A stretch of 64,000 bases of DNA from Sipunculus nudus (lineage: Eukaryota > Annelida > Sipuncula > Golfingiida > Sipunculidae). The stretch lies in contig CM049310.1 in assembly GCA_026874595.1 (NCBI GenBank), positions 31,499,558 to 31,563,557 on the forward strand. Reading direction: 5' to 3'. The number at the start of each line of letters is the position of its first letter. The first letter of the stretch is position 1. A program made the position numbers and the translations under genes. The notes under the pieces were generated by a model, which did not search any database, was not told where the DNA came from, and saw only the letters and a list, made by a program, of their open reading frames with translations. Shown here one piece after another: positions 43,501 to 55,139 of the stretch.

Positions 43501-45356
43501 TTAAGACCATGGAAAATGTTGTTATATGCAAATCAGGGACGCCATTAACAAACATTCTTGATTTCAATAACTCAAGAAATATCTATGATACAAAGTCTAA
43601 CACTGTCTAGACTTAGATTTTCATGGTCAAAGATTAATATAATAAATTGCAAAATAAATTTGCATTATATTTTTATTTTTAAATTTTTGAATGTATAGGT
43701 CGATACTTTGCATGTTGTTTGCAAGTTTAGATTCCTTGTCTGTTCACCTTGCTCCGTATACAAGCAACTTTGCCAATTTTCATTGATAACCCCTTTCGTC
43801 ATGAGGTCCCCATATATAAAAAACGTAATATGTCAAGTACAGTATGTAGTAGATACGATGATATTTTGTTAAATATATATCTGGTCACAATGGTACATTA
43901 ACCAAAATATTTTATCAGGTTTTATTTGAATAAAATGTAAATTATGGCCCATGTTCTCATCTATCTTTGAATATATGTCTGCTGTTAGAAAGGTTATGCC
44001 ATTTAAACCTCTACGTCACATGATAAAGGATTCTAAATATCCATTATGCAAATTCATTCTTTAATAGTTCATCCAGATGAAAGGCAGGTTTTACCTCCAG
44101 TGATCAATGTTTAACTTACTTTGATGAAGTTCCTTTAAGTTTCTCAAATCATTGATTGGCATAAAAATTATATGCACGGTTACGTATACTTTCCGTTGGT
44201 TATCTGATGGAACATAAAAAATGTGTTAACTTTTTTTATAGACTACCTGCTCAATATATGTTTTATAAGACAAGGCTGAGAACCCGAATCAAGAGATACA
44301 GCTGAAGGACCTATAATTGGTATCATTGTGAAGAGCAATCACAAAAACGTCAAAGAAATTTTGATATTCAAGTGACAACTGCCGTGTTTGCCTATTTTTG
44401 GCATATTTGCCTTTTTTCACCATTTCCATAACCAAATTTGTTCACAACAGTTCAAATCAACAAGTAAGTGAAAAGCTTTAACCTACAAAAACATCACTGA
44501 ACCGTTTCGTTTTTCAATCAAAAACGTCAAAGCTGAGGCAATGGTTCCGCCATTTCTCGCTATTTCATCAATGTCACGCAAGTTTTGATCGCTTATCCAG
44601 TTGTCAGTCGGGGGTTAGTAAGATTTACATGGTTTATGGCGGGTTTCTGATTGCATGGCTGCCTGATACATTTTGGAGTAGATGTCCTCTAAACGTTGGC
44701 TAATGTTTGTTGGAAACATATAAGGGCCGCCATTAACAAATGGTGTCCCTCCTCCAATAACCTTGATGATGGTCACATGCTAAGTCTAAACCTAGTTCCA
44801 TGGTCATGGATTATTATAAAACCATGTTAGCAATGACTAGATGCACTTTTTAATTTTTCATAATACAAAATTTGATTTGGTTAAAAAAAAATTCTTCAGT
44901 ATCCCTATAGCTAACCATGATAATATGTCGACATGATACCTTCATTGTGGTTTTAAGTCATAGTAAAAATTTACATAATGACAAAAAAGTGTTAGGTTTT
45001 CAATTTTTTATTATTATGCAAATCAGGAGAGTCATTGTTGAATGCTGGCTTGATTCTAATATCTAAGAAAAGAGGATAAATTACTAAAGAAATATTTGTG
45101 TTAGGGGTAAATTTTTTATTGTATACAGACCATACTCTTTGTAAAAATAAATTTCTTCTTAGAAAATAATGTCAGAGTCACACATACTGTTAAAGCTCAT
45201 ATTGTCATCACTTGTCACTATGGAATACGCCCCTTTGATGTCGAAATGAATTTGTAACTTAACCCTTTGGCCGGGCATTGAGTTACAATCAGTTCATTAT
45301 AACTCCATAGATCAGAAGCTATGATTCACTACCTGCTGTACATCCAGTTAATTGTA
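43501..45356. repeat. Diverged low-copy repeat region
   Basis: Recurring blocks (ATGCAAATCAGG near 43526 and 45016; GCCATTAACAAA near 43542 and 44732; TCTAAACCTAG / GTCTAACACTG; CATGGTCA) indicate several old copies of one element. A plus frame at 43359-43610 overlaps the first copy and is not supported as a gene. Confidence 0.4.
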
Positions 45357-46024
45357 TGGAAGAATGGAAATATGAAATTTGACCGCTTCATTAGACCCAA
45401 CAATCAAGCTGTTGCCAGCAGTTAGCAGACACCGGAAACAAGTCTCTATTTTAAGAATTTAATATATTCCAGAAATCTAGTGTTACTATACTTTTGTTGC
45501 TTATCATACAGATAAATTAGACAGAGAGAAGTATATTACATCAAGTAACCAGACAAAAACTTAAATCAATGGCAATGGCATTTGGACTTAGATTATTGAA
45601 ATGTTGCTTGTACATGGAACTGTTTGAGACAGCAAGGCTTATAAGATGGTGTATATAACGTGCTGAATATCGACATATTGTACATGCAAGCTTTCCCCCT
45701 AAGAAATGTTACACTCTCATGAATGAATGGGTTTAACATGTATTGTATACTGAAGTAATGAAACAAATGCAATTATTGTCGGCCCTAATTTTTCATTTTA
45801 TAAGTTTAAATATAAAAATATCATCCAAAATCTTTTTAGCATGCTATTATATTAATTTTTACCACAAAAACCTAAGTCTAAACATCCTTTTTCTGCAATC
45901 ATCATTGCTTGTTCTTGAGATGATTAAAAATACAATGTCGGCCCTAATTTTCATATTACAAATATTGTTCAATCTTAATGAGAACATCTAATCTAAAATG
46001 TATTAAGGAACCCATATCTTAACA
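45357..46024 (+). repeat. Tandem duplication, copy 1
   Basis: From TGGAAGAATGGAAATATGAA to CTTAACAA this copy matches 46040-47077 at high identity (offset 683 bp at the left end). Its version of the small ORF is broken by an in-frame TAA and an extra base. Confidence 0.9.
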
Positions 46025-46039
46025 AATCTGCCATAAACC

Positions 46040-47077
46040 TGGAAGAATGGAAATATGAAATTTGACTGCTTCATAAGATCCAACAATCAAGCTGAAGCCA
46101 GCAGTTAGCAGACAACGGAAACAAGTCTCTATTTTAAGAATTTAATATATTCCAGAAATCTAGTGTTACTATACTTTTGTTGCTTATCATACAGATAAGT
46201 TAGACAGGGAGAAGTATATTACATCAAGTAACCAGACATAAACTTAAATCAATGGAAATTGCATTTGGAATTAGATTATGGAAACGTTGCCTGTACATGG
46301 AACTGTTTGAGAAAGCAAGGCTTATAAGATGGTGTATAAAACGTGCAGAGTATCGACTTATTGTACATACAAGCTTACCCCCTAAGAAATGTAACACTGT
46401 CACGAATGAATGGTTTAACATGTATTGCTTACCAAATTAAACTAGGTCTGAAACCATTATCGATTGAACTCGAAATATTAAAGAAAATAAGATTTCCATC
46501 CACGGCGGCCTATTTCTCAAACTAAATTTTAAAACATATGCCAAACCCTAGTTTAAATTTTTAAAAATCTTTGACAATGATATCTGTGTCTGTATACAAT
46601 ATTTGGCCAATTATTATGGTCAGTTGTTAAAATATTGGAAAAATCAATTTATGTCAATGGCAGCCCAAATTTGCTTATGAAAAATGAAAAAAAAAATAAT
46701 ATTGATTCCAACCCGTTTTTGATATGCTTTATATTCAGTCTTTGACCAAAAAAACCTAGGTCTAAACATACTTATTTACCAATCATTTTTGCTAATTCTT
46801 GAAGTAATGAAACAAATGCAATTATTGTCGGCCCTAATTTTCATTTTAAAAGTTTAAATATAAAAAATATCAACCAAAATCTTTTTAGCATGTTATTATA
46901 TTAATTTTTACCACAACAACCTAGGTCTAAACATCCTTTTTCTGCAATCATCATTGCTAGTTCTTGAGATGATGAAAAAATACAATGTCGGCCAAAATTT
47001 ACATATTACAAATATTGTTCAGTCTAAATGAGAACATCTAATCTAAAATGTATGAAGGAACCTATGTCTTAACAAGA
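46040..47077 (+). repeat. Tandem duplication, copy 2, with extra 370 bp
   Basis: Homologous to copy 1 but with about 370 bp more (46432-46800). That extra part is itself related to a subrepeat of roughly 180 bp (ACCTAGGTCTAAACAT... / AATGTCGGCC) seen again on either side. Either copy 1 lost a subrepeat or copy 2 gained one. Confidence 0.88.
46252..46440 (+). CDS. Small ORF in copy 2, fragment of unknown repeat protein
   Basis: 62 codons from ATG, open about 16 codons further upstream. The product is basic and non-repetitive (GIRLWKRCLYMELFEKARLI, then KRAEYRLIV, ending NEWFNMYCLPN). The equivalent in copy 1 keeps most residues but has one stop and a frameshift. Unrecognised; it may be a leftover of a transposable-element protein. 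Given the decayed sister copy and short length, function is doubtful. Confidence 0.25.
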   Translation: MEIAFGIRLWKRCLYMELFEKARLIRWCIKRAEYRLIVHTSLPPKKCNTVTNEWFNMYCLPN

Positions 47078-48738
47078 AGGCACCCCATAATTTCAAGGCA
47101 AGCAACGTACAAAGAAGTTGCCAACACTGCAGTCTGTCTCTCGTGCTATCAACAACAGTCTTCACAAAATAACCGAGTGCAAATGCGCCAGATTATCATG
47201 TCTATGATATAGCATTAATCAACAGTTTGCCATTCCTCAGATATATTCTCAAATGACAGGTGTTAGGTCGACAGTGGTCCCTACATCGATGAATCATGTG
47301 ATTCTGTGAAAATCTTTTCTTTTTATATACAATGTTTCACTGTTTAGATATATCGGGATGCATCATGTTTAGTCAAACAAATCGAAGCAACCTTCAACGT
47401 TTCTTTTACTTTTTATAATGGCATTCACCGTATATGATAAAAATGTTAAATAATAAATAAAGCCATGCCTATATTTGCATGTCTAAAATTAATTTTGACA
47501 TTTGGCAACTCAAACGAATCCATATATCTGGCTTGTCAAATTAATAAATAGCTTTAGCTATAACTATTGCTATTTATGAACAAAAACGAGTCCAGATTAA
47601 TTCAAATATAAAAAGGGTCCTCTCCAATGAAACGTTTTATATTCAGGGTGAATCATTAAATAAATGTTGTCCTTCGAATAAGTCTATTCACATACACATT
47701 AAATTACCAAAATCAACTAAACTACCTCATTAACGTGATATTCATGTTTGAGTTCATAATTTAATGAAAGAGCAATAGAATATGTTTAATTGAACAGAGT
47801 TCCGGAACCAAACAGTACGTTTTCCACAGCCCTCCGGGCGCTTTGGGGTGAAAGTAAATAAATATTAGTTATGGTTATATCTTCGAAGAATGTGCGTTTT
47901 ATTAAATAGCAGCCTGTTATATTTGCTTGCCATTTTTATATACCAGTAACCACCGTTTCCCGACACTCCCACCTAGGCCCTTAGGGACCCCCGAATTAAA
48001 ACCTATGTAAACTGGTTTAATACAATTTTAAGAAAAATGCATTGTCAAGCATAGTGTTATGTCCTTGAGAACACTTTGGCCTGAGCTCAATCTAAACCCG
48101 TCCCTTCCCTGATTAAACTACATGAAGTAACACTTACAAAAGGATACTCATGCCCAAGCCGGGTCACGTAAAGCCCTCCTGAAGAAAAGCTTTAAATATG
48201 TATGTTAACAAAAAACAAAAAGAGATTTCCTTAATTTTAAGTATTTTCTGGTAGTGATATCTATATATAGAAATTCTGACATGTCTGGACCCCTTTAGTC
48301 CCTTCAGATCACTCCTTTGTAGAAACTGCATGTTTATACATACGCTTCGCGAAAGACAACATATTTTCGAGTATTTGAAGTAAATTAAAAAACATCTAAA
48401 TGAGACTTCTGCATTGTCAAGTATTTGATTGGGCCCTATCGGAAATTACTCTTGGACTCTGTCTCCTATAGGCCCTTGGAGACACTCACGATTTAAAACC
48501 CCATATATACGCTTTGTCAACTTCGAACAGGACTTCTCCATTTTCGAGCATATTCTTGTCCCCTATAGGACACTCATGGTCTATCAGAGACCTCTCCAGC
48601 ACTCAGGACTAAGTAAAATTCATAACAGCTAAAATAAACCTAGGTGAGACCTTTAGCAGTTTACATTTTCAAACATTTAAACATTTTCGGGGGCCCTATA
48701 GGTAATTTCTGGCTCGGCGGAATGTATCTGCTGAACCC
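47078..48738. other. Unassigned DNA
   Basis: No gene recognised. Repeated blocks with CCCTATAGG..ACTC (near 48292, 48431, 48566, 48690) hint at an old repeat of about 130-bp spacing. Confidence 0.35.
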
Positions 48739-48741
48739 CTT

Positions 48742-48771
48742 CCCCCCCCCCCCCCCCCCCCCCCGCCCCCC
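48742..48771. repeat. Poly(C) tract
   Basis: A run of about 23 C, then G and six C. A second run of 13 C lies near 48925. The complementary G-runs could form a quadruplex. Confidence 0.95.
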
Positions 48772-50884
48772 GAGAGAGCCTCAAATTGGCCATATTTTGC
48801 AAACGCCTCCGCTTTGACCCATTCACCAAAATTTTCAAAAAAAATCTTCACTGGGGAGCTTCCCTGCTGAGAGCCAGTTGTACCTGACTATTGTAAGGAG
48901 CTAGCAGACAGTAACCCCCAGACCCCCCCCCCCCTCCGTGATGGTAGCTCATTGTTTGTAAACACAAGAGATGTAGTTGTGTTCAAAGTTTAATTAATAT
49001 ATTTTACGTCTTTCGATACATTTGCCGTGTGATTTAACAAGTGATTCACCTCTTTCCCTCCTTATCTTGTAAACCTGAATGGGATCCAGTCAACTATCTG
49101 ACCTTTACAAACTGAAGGAAATCCTATGGAGCTCTAACAAAAATAGGCAGGAAAATGTGGATATAACCGTACATACGCTCCCGAGGCAGCGGAAATCTTG
49201 CTTCTAAAGAAGCTACTGCTTTTCACGCTGCCTGCCCTGACCGTTTATGATGCATTTAAACACCAGGTTGTACACATGGGCCTTTCTGCTTAAAAAACTG
49301 CTGATGTGACTATCAGCCAACCAAATGCAAGTCAACAAACACTCGACAGGCATGAGGCTCCGCCCAGAAACCAAGTGTGGGGCATTTCTCTTTGAGCCTT
49401 TGGTCTGTTCAAACGGTCGCCGGGGCGATGAGCTGTAACTCAAAAAGAAATGAACAACATTGGCTTCGTGTATTCCTCGTTTGGCTGGTAAACCGTTTTG
49501 CTTCCAGCACAGGGTCTCATCTGATTGGACCAAAATACAGTGCTCCCCTCTGGTGTAGAGATTCAGGATACGAGGTCATAACAAACAGCGCTTACGATAT
49601 TGGTAGTGGCCTATGGGTAATGCGCTGTGTAAAGAGCGTAAACCGTACAAAGACTGGTTGTTTTGTTTATATAAACGTGTGTATTATATGTCGAGGTCCG
49701 TCAAAATAATCAAAACAAATTCAACAAAGGCATCTGGCGGCAAGTCAGATAAGTTTGAGCTTTGCATATGGTTTTTTTTGCAAAAGGTGATATTCTACCT
49801 CCACATAAATACGACCTGCCACCTTGGGTTACATGTTTTCCCTTTTGTCAACATTGCTCTGTTTACAAACAGGTTGTTGATAAAAAAAGTTTATATATCC
49901 TTCACGGAGGCCTAATAAGAACTTTTCATGACCAGAATTATCCTTATATCATTAAATGTACACCAAGGAAGCTAAAAATCACTTACATTCTTTTTTTAAA
50001 AAGGTAGGTGAATGGGTACCTTTAATTTGTATAGCTCGAATTATTAATTTGTTGAGTTGTTAGCCTTAGGGCCTATTGGTTAAAATTTATTCTGCTGAAT
50101 ATTGATTTGTAATACATAAAAAATAAGTAGAATCTTGAAATTTTTTTATGAAACATCCATTTTCGATTAAATTATATGAAAATACACTTGAATAGGACTT
50201 AAATTTATAAAATGTTTTAGATCTAAACCTGTAGTAAGATTTATTCTAATTTTTAGTTCAATAAACCAACTGATATTTCATAATTTATAGATCTTTGCAA
50301 AACGTAGTATCCAATTTTAATTATTCAGTCATTGACAGTTTTAAGGATTTTTCTATTAGCAACTTTTCTTTATAAATAATATATAATGGCCGTGATATAA
50401 ATACTTTAAGTCATTTATGTGGACTTAAAAATAAATAGTAAATCTTGTACAATAAAACAACAATTCCTTGTATGCAGACAATATTTACTCTATCAAGTTA
50501 AACTAGTTTGACAGCTGTTATACATTGAGATCGATTACTCATTTTATCTGATTTGTATTAAAGTAATACTTGATTAATACTTACCTTCTGGTACGTGTTG
50601 GTATTACAAATTCTGTATACAATATAAAGTTAATAATATGTTGAGAGCCGAATCTGTTCGTCGGTTTTCCCCTTGATTGGCTATAGCCACATGAGTGAAT
50701 CAAATATTAAATCTCGTAATTTTATATTTTGTTGGCAAACTAAATGGCCTGGTTGAGACTGGGTGATAATAATCTTAGTTTTAGCCCGACATTTTATATA
50801 AGGCTTTGAATAAAAAAGGTGTTGTGGTCTCCAGCTCGTTATTGTGTAATTGTTTCATAATGAAATGGAAGCTAGTCCTCATGC
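48772..50884. other. Unassigned DNA
   Basis: Overlapping open frames at 49213-50007 occur in three phases on both strands; none shows a domain or a consistent splice structure. The remainder is AT-rich. Confidence 0.35.
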
Positions 50885-51035
50885 CATGTTTGACCAATTC
50901 CTATTCACTCCTGGGTGAAAGGGTGTTTGTACCCTTGTGGTAAATACTTTGGCTGGAAATTTTTAGAAGCCGGTCAGATTGGGACGTGAACCCACAAACC
51001 ATTACGTGCGCCACTATGCTCCACATTTGTTAAGG
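50885..51035 (-). repeat. tRNA-derived SINE, copy 1
   Basis: Minus strand: a tRNA-like head with TAGTGGCGCA and a B box GGTTCACGTCC, then a body CTGACCGGCTTC..ACCACAAGGGTAC..CACCCAGGAGTGAATAG. The body matches the second copy at 51720-51865. The head plus shared body support a SINE family. Confidence 0.5.
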
Positions 51036-51719
51036 TGGTATATGAAAAAAAATAGACTAGGTCTGATTAAATTGATAACTTTGCTTTTTGATCTGTAGAG
51101 TAATAAGCGCAGTGACTGTACCAATTCTGTGACCATGGTTAAGGTCAACGTCTTTTTTTTGCAAGTACATTATGATATATTGTGTTATATTGTTCATGCA
51201 TGACTAAAGATTCTTTGGCATGAAAAGAGGAACTCCTGTATTATGTGCCAGTAGTTGCCTGCGGAGCCCCCCCGATGCCCTTTGAATGTCTTGTGATAGG
51301 TCATTACCACATATACATCTAACCTAGTCAGTGTGCAGACATTCAGGGAAATTAAACAACTGCATGTAGCATTTTCTTTTGGTGATGACATTTGTTTTGA
51401 CCAGTTTAGGGACCATACTACACACGGGCACAATTGTATTGTCATGCAAACTTTAATACTGACACGGGCACCAAAGAGAGACGAGGATAGCAGTACTGAT
51501 AAATGTTCACGAGACTAGAATTTTATAGAAAAGTAGGTTAAAAAGCACAAAAGGTATAAGGGTTTACAGTCTGATATTTGTCTGCACACTTTGCATTCAT
51601 GCTCTTTGGGCATGCATGTTCATTCTCTATAGCTTCTCTCAGCCCCGCCAGGAGCATACATACCACAGGCATAAAAAATAATAGAAAGGTTGTCGTTCTA
51701 CATTTGCCTGCTGGCAATT
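51036..51719. other. Unassigned DNA between SINE copies
   Basis: No feature recognised. Confidence 0.4.
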
Positions 51720-51865
51720 ACCAGTAAACTATTCACTCCTGGATGTATAATGCTTACCCTTGTGGTGAAAACTTCGGTCAGGAGTCTTAGCACAGAAGGC
51801 GGTCAGATCGGAATCCGATACCACAAACTTATTGTGGTCACGAGTCCAGCGCATAAACCAATACA
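51720..51865 (-). repeat. tRNA-derived SINE, copy 2
   Basis: Minus strand: GCGCTGGACTCGTGACCACA head, B box region GGTATCGGATTCC (two bases longer than consensus), then the shared body CTGACCGCCTTC..CACCACAAGGGTAAGC..CCAGGAGTGAATAG. Confidence 0.5.
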
Positions 51866-54050
51866 CGACTCAACAGACAGCGACATCTACAGCCCTTTGA
51901 CAAGAGCTCATTTATTCTCTGCCAAGAACAGAATGTTAATCTTTATGACTTCAGGTCTGATTCAGGCTGATTGTAATGCAAAGAACCTTGCCAAAAGTTT
52001 GCAAGAAAGAGAATTTATTGTCCAGAATAGAGGGTGGCGACCTATTTGCCTCTAATGCAAAATACCATCTGGGCTTCCTGGCTAGACTTTGAAAACGACA
52101 TCGATTTTTACTGGGGCAAAGTCAAAACTCTTCTCATGCCGCACACGTTTTACAGCCTCAGGAAAACTGAATCTCCCTTATAATCATAATGCAAGTCATC
52201 CTTAAGCATTTTTTGCATAACTTGATAAAAACATGATGCAAAGATCATGTAAAAACTTTCATATGCTTGATGTTGCCCAGACAATTTGAACTAGAAGTAA
52301 CGATGTCGTTGTCTATGTCCATCCATACAGCCAAGGTAATCGGGAGTAACTGCGTCATCAATTCTAGACACTAAATCTCCTCCTTCTGGTTTGTTAGTTG
52401 TATATTACATTGCCTTCTGTCTGAAGTTACTTAAACTCTGAGATGTCATTTCTGTTCTTGACAGAGTTCGTCTCCAAGGGCTGACAGGTAGTTTTCAACT
52501 GCATTTCATTTGTTTTCTCATCTGCAGAACACTTCTCACTCCTGCCATATCTCTCTCTTTCCTGGCCGTTCAAATGTGTATGTATGACAATACTTGTAGC
52601 CACTATGTAGTATAATGTCTTAACTGGTCAATATCAATATCATATCCAAACTTGAATTCTACCAGCAGTTTTTTTTTATTTTCCTGTGTTTTTAGAAAAT
52701 GCTGAATCCAAATAAATAATTTAATTTATTTTGATAATTTGGATAGCATAATCATGTTCTCTGTCTATGAAAATGTATGTTTAGACACTAAGATTGCTTT
52801 CTTAGGTTGCCTAGAAGCCGAGATATTAGCATATCTCTGCATTGGGGCCATCTTGGAATCGAATATGGCTGCCATAATGCATTTTGAGGAAGTTGCGCGT
52901 ATCAAAATTTAAAAGTTAAGGTATTGAATAACACATAAAAAATTGTTGCATTCATTTATATTGTCCCAGTCCAAAAAATGAGTCTAAGCCCCAGAAAAAT
53001 CAGAAATGAGCAAATTATGACTTTTGTTTCTATTAAATAGGTGCATTTTAACGAATAATCATTATTTTTATAACTTTTATAGCAAAAGTGTATTTCTCAC
53101 TCATGAAACTGTATGTTTAGTCACTAAGTTCCCTAGAAGCTTGGTGTTTTTGTCCGGCATAACCGCATCATTTTGCTAAGCCACCTGACTATACGGTGTC
53201 TCACACTTCGGCTTCGGCAAGCAAGAACGTGGCAGTGTCGGGAATGAACGTAATGAAATTAAAGGCCGCGTTGCCGAGACTTTCATGGCATGTTCTTCCC
53301 ACGGTATTTCATGTTCATCTACGGTGCTGCTACGGCAATGCAACGGTTATAACCACGTTCTCTATGGTAAAACGTGGCTAGCCGTAGAAGAACATCGAAA
53401 GGCCTCGTTCTTCTCAGTGCCAAAGGCCCCTAACAATCACCATTAAAACATGTCTAAATGGCCGCTATATAGCCTTATACTCTCCATAGTAACATTAAGA
53501 CAAGGTAAGAAACGATTGACGGACCCATAGTGACCTGCAGTATAAACTATTCATTTCCAACGTGCCAACGGAGTGGCACGAAATTTTCTCTTGCATGAAC
53601 TTAAAATTTACCAAAATGGTTTCATCTGACACAGAACTAAGAAAATTTCAAATGGAACGTGGACCCCGCACGACCATTCACGGTAATTCAAGTCCCCTTT
53701 CGGTTAGCGACAGCCTGTCACCCCAAACGTCGATTTTAGATGAACTGAAGAACGATGGGGTGATAGTACAAGCTATTGGGTTCGCATCAATTCTAGTATG
53801 TGCAGATGTGCACGCCATTTCTGACACTACTTTTTAATTTTTATCTACTTCTAGAACTGTCATTTTCCTGAGTTAAGACAAAAAGTGACGTTATTCTGTT
53901 GGGGAAAATAATAATTATTACATCCACGGTTGACTTACGTGTATTCGTGCAGCAGTTTTTAATACCGAGGCTGGTTTCACTCGAAAAAACTCGTCTACAC
54001 GGCTTCAGCGGGAGAATCATAACATCCGGTAGGGGATTCCCAGACGCCTA
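51866..54050. other. Unassigned DNA
   Basis: Includes a GC-richer block at 53190-53420 with repeated ACGGY motifs, possibly part of a transposon, and an unsupported 91-codon plus frame at 53562-53837. Confidence 0.35.
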
Positions 54051-54765
54051 TGTGTAAAACTCGGAAGTCCGAAGTGGGAAGCAAGGATTTTTTAAAATCA
54101 AGCAATGATCGAAGCATAATTAAAATGCTACTACATCAATGGAAAGTACCATTTTATTTTAATTGATAGAATAAGGTCTATTCTATCATTATGTAAAAAA
54201 TCAAGGTTATCCATCCGAAGTAATAGACTATTTTTGCTCGGAAATGCTCGGTTATAGCCCAAATGTGTAAAACTCGGAAGCCAGTAATGGCTAATGCACT
54301 GGTCATCATATCTTCAGCAACGTGTCATGCATTTTCAATTTCTTCAATATGACATATTTTTCATAAACTCAATCTGTTTTGTAACATTCATGATGCTGTT
54401 TTTATAATATATTATATTGATATTTTATTTCATTTTGTAAACAAGATTATTTTAACTCGTCAATATTTTACGCTGTTACCGTATTTTATGATGGTGGAAA
54501 CATGAAAAAATTAAAGGTTTTGATAATATTTTATTCACATTACAAATGTGTCCCTATATCATAGAGACATAAACAGAAAATTTGACAGAACCTCAAAACG
54601 TCCAGTAAATATTTTTACAAGGTTGTTTTGAATAAAATATTTATTTTCCTCTTCCATTGACCAAAATATTTCATCAGGATAATGAATCTCTAAAGGTCTT
54701 ATCTATAATGTAATACTTTTATGCCAATTTGTATTTTACATTTCATGGTCAGATTGCACACATTG

Positions 54766-54818
<53 letters not shown>

Positions 54819-55139
54819 CAAAATGTGATATTTTCCCCTATATGTTCCTGCTGTAAATGGAACCTGTTTCAATTCATGTTTGAAATTTTGCAAAAATAGC
54901 ATAATATACATGATGCTTCACAATAACTTGTTTGATAATGATTTCATCAGACGTATCCTGCAAATTTAAAAAGAAAACACAAACATTAACAATACCTTGA
55001 TAGTAAAGATCTTATTATATCGGGAAAAAGCAAAACGGTATTGAAGCGATAGCATTTTGTATATGCTTTAAACTGCATTATTTATAATACAATTCCTTGG
55101 TTTCCGGCTTCGGGCTTCGGACTTCCAAGTTTACATACA
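54051..55139. mobile_element. Candidate inverted-repeat element
   Basis: TGTGTAAAACTCGGAAGTCC + GAAG at 54051-54074 is inverted at 55115-55139 (CTTCGGACTTCCAAGTTTAC + ATACA) with about 20 of 24 matches. A third, direct partial copy lies at 54264. The interior is AT-rich with an (AT)n tract and no ORF. No target duplication was found. Confidence 0.4.
54767..54814. repeat. (AT)n microsatellite
   Basis: About 24 AT repeats. Confidence 0.95.

Noticed and set aside
49213-50007. Four overlapping frames on both strands
   Set aside because: Phases conflict and none shows a recognisable motif.
53562-53837. 91-codon plus frame with plausible residue mix
   Set aside because: No splice partner, homologue or repeat evidence; could be chance in a 2-kb unassigned stretch.
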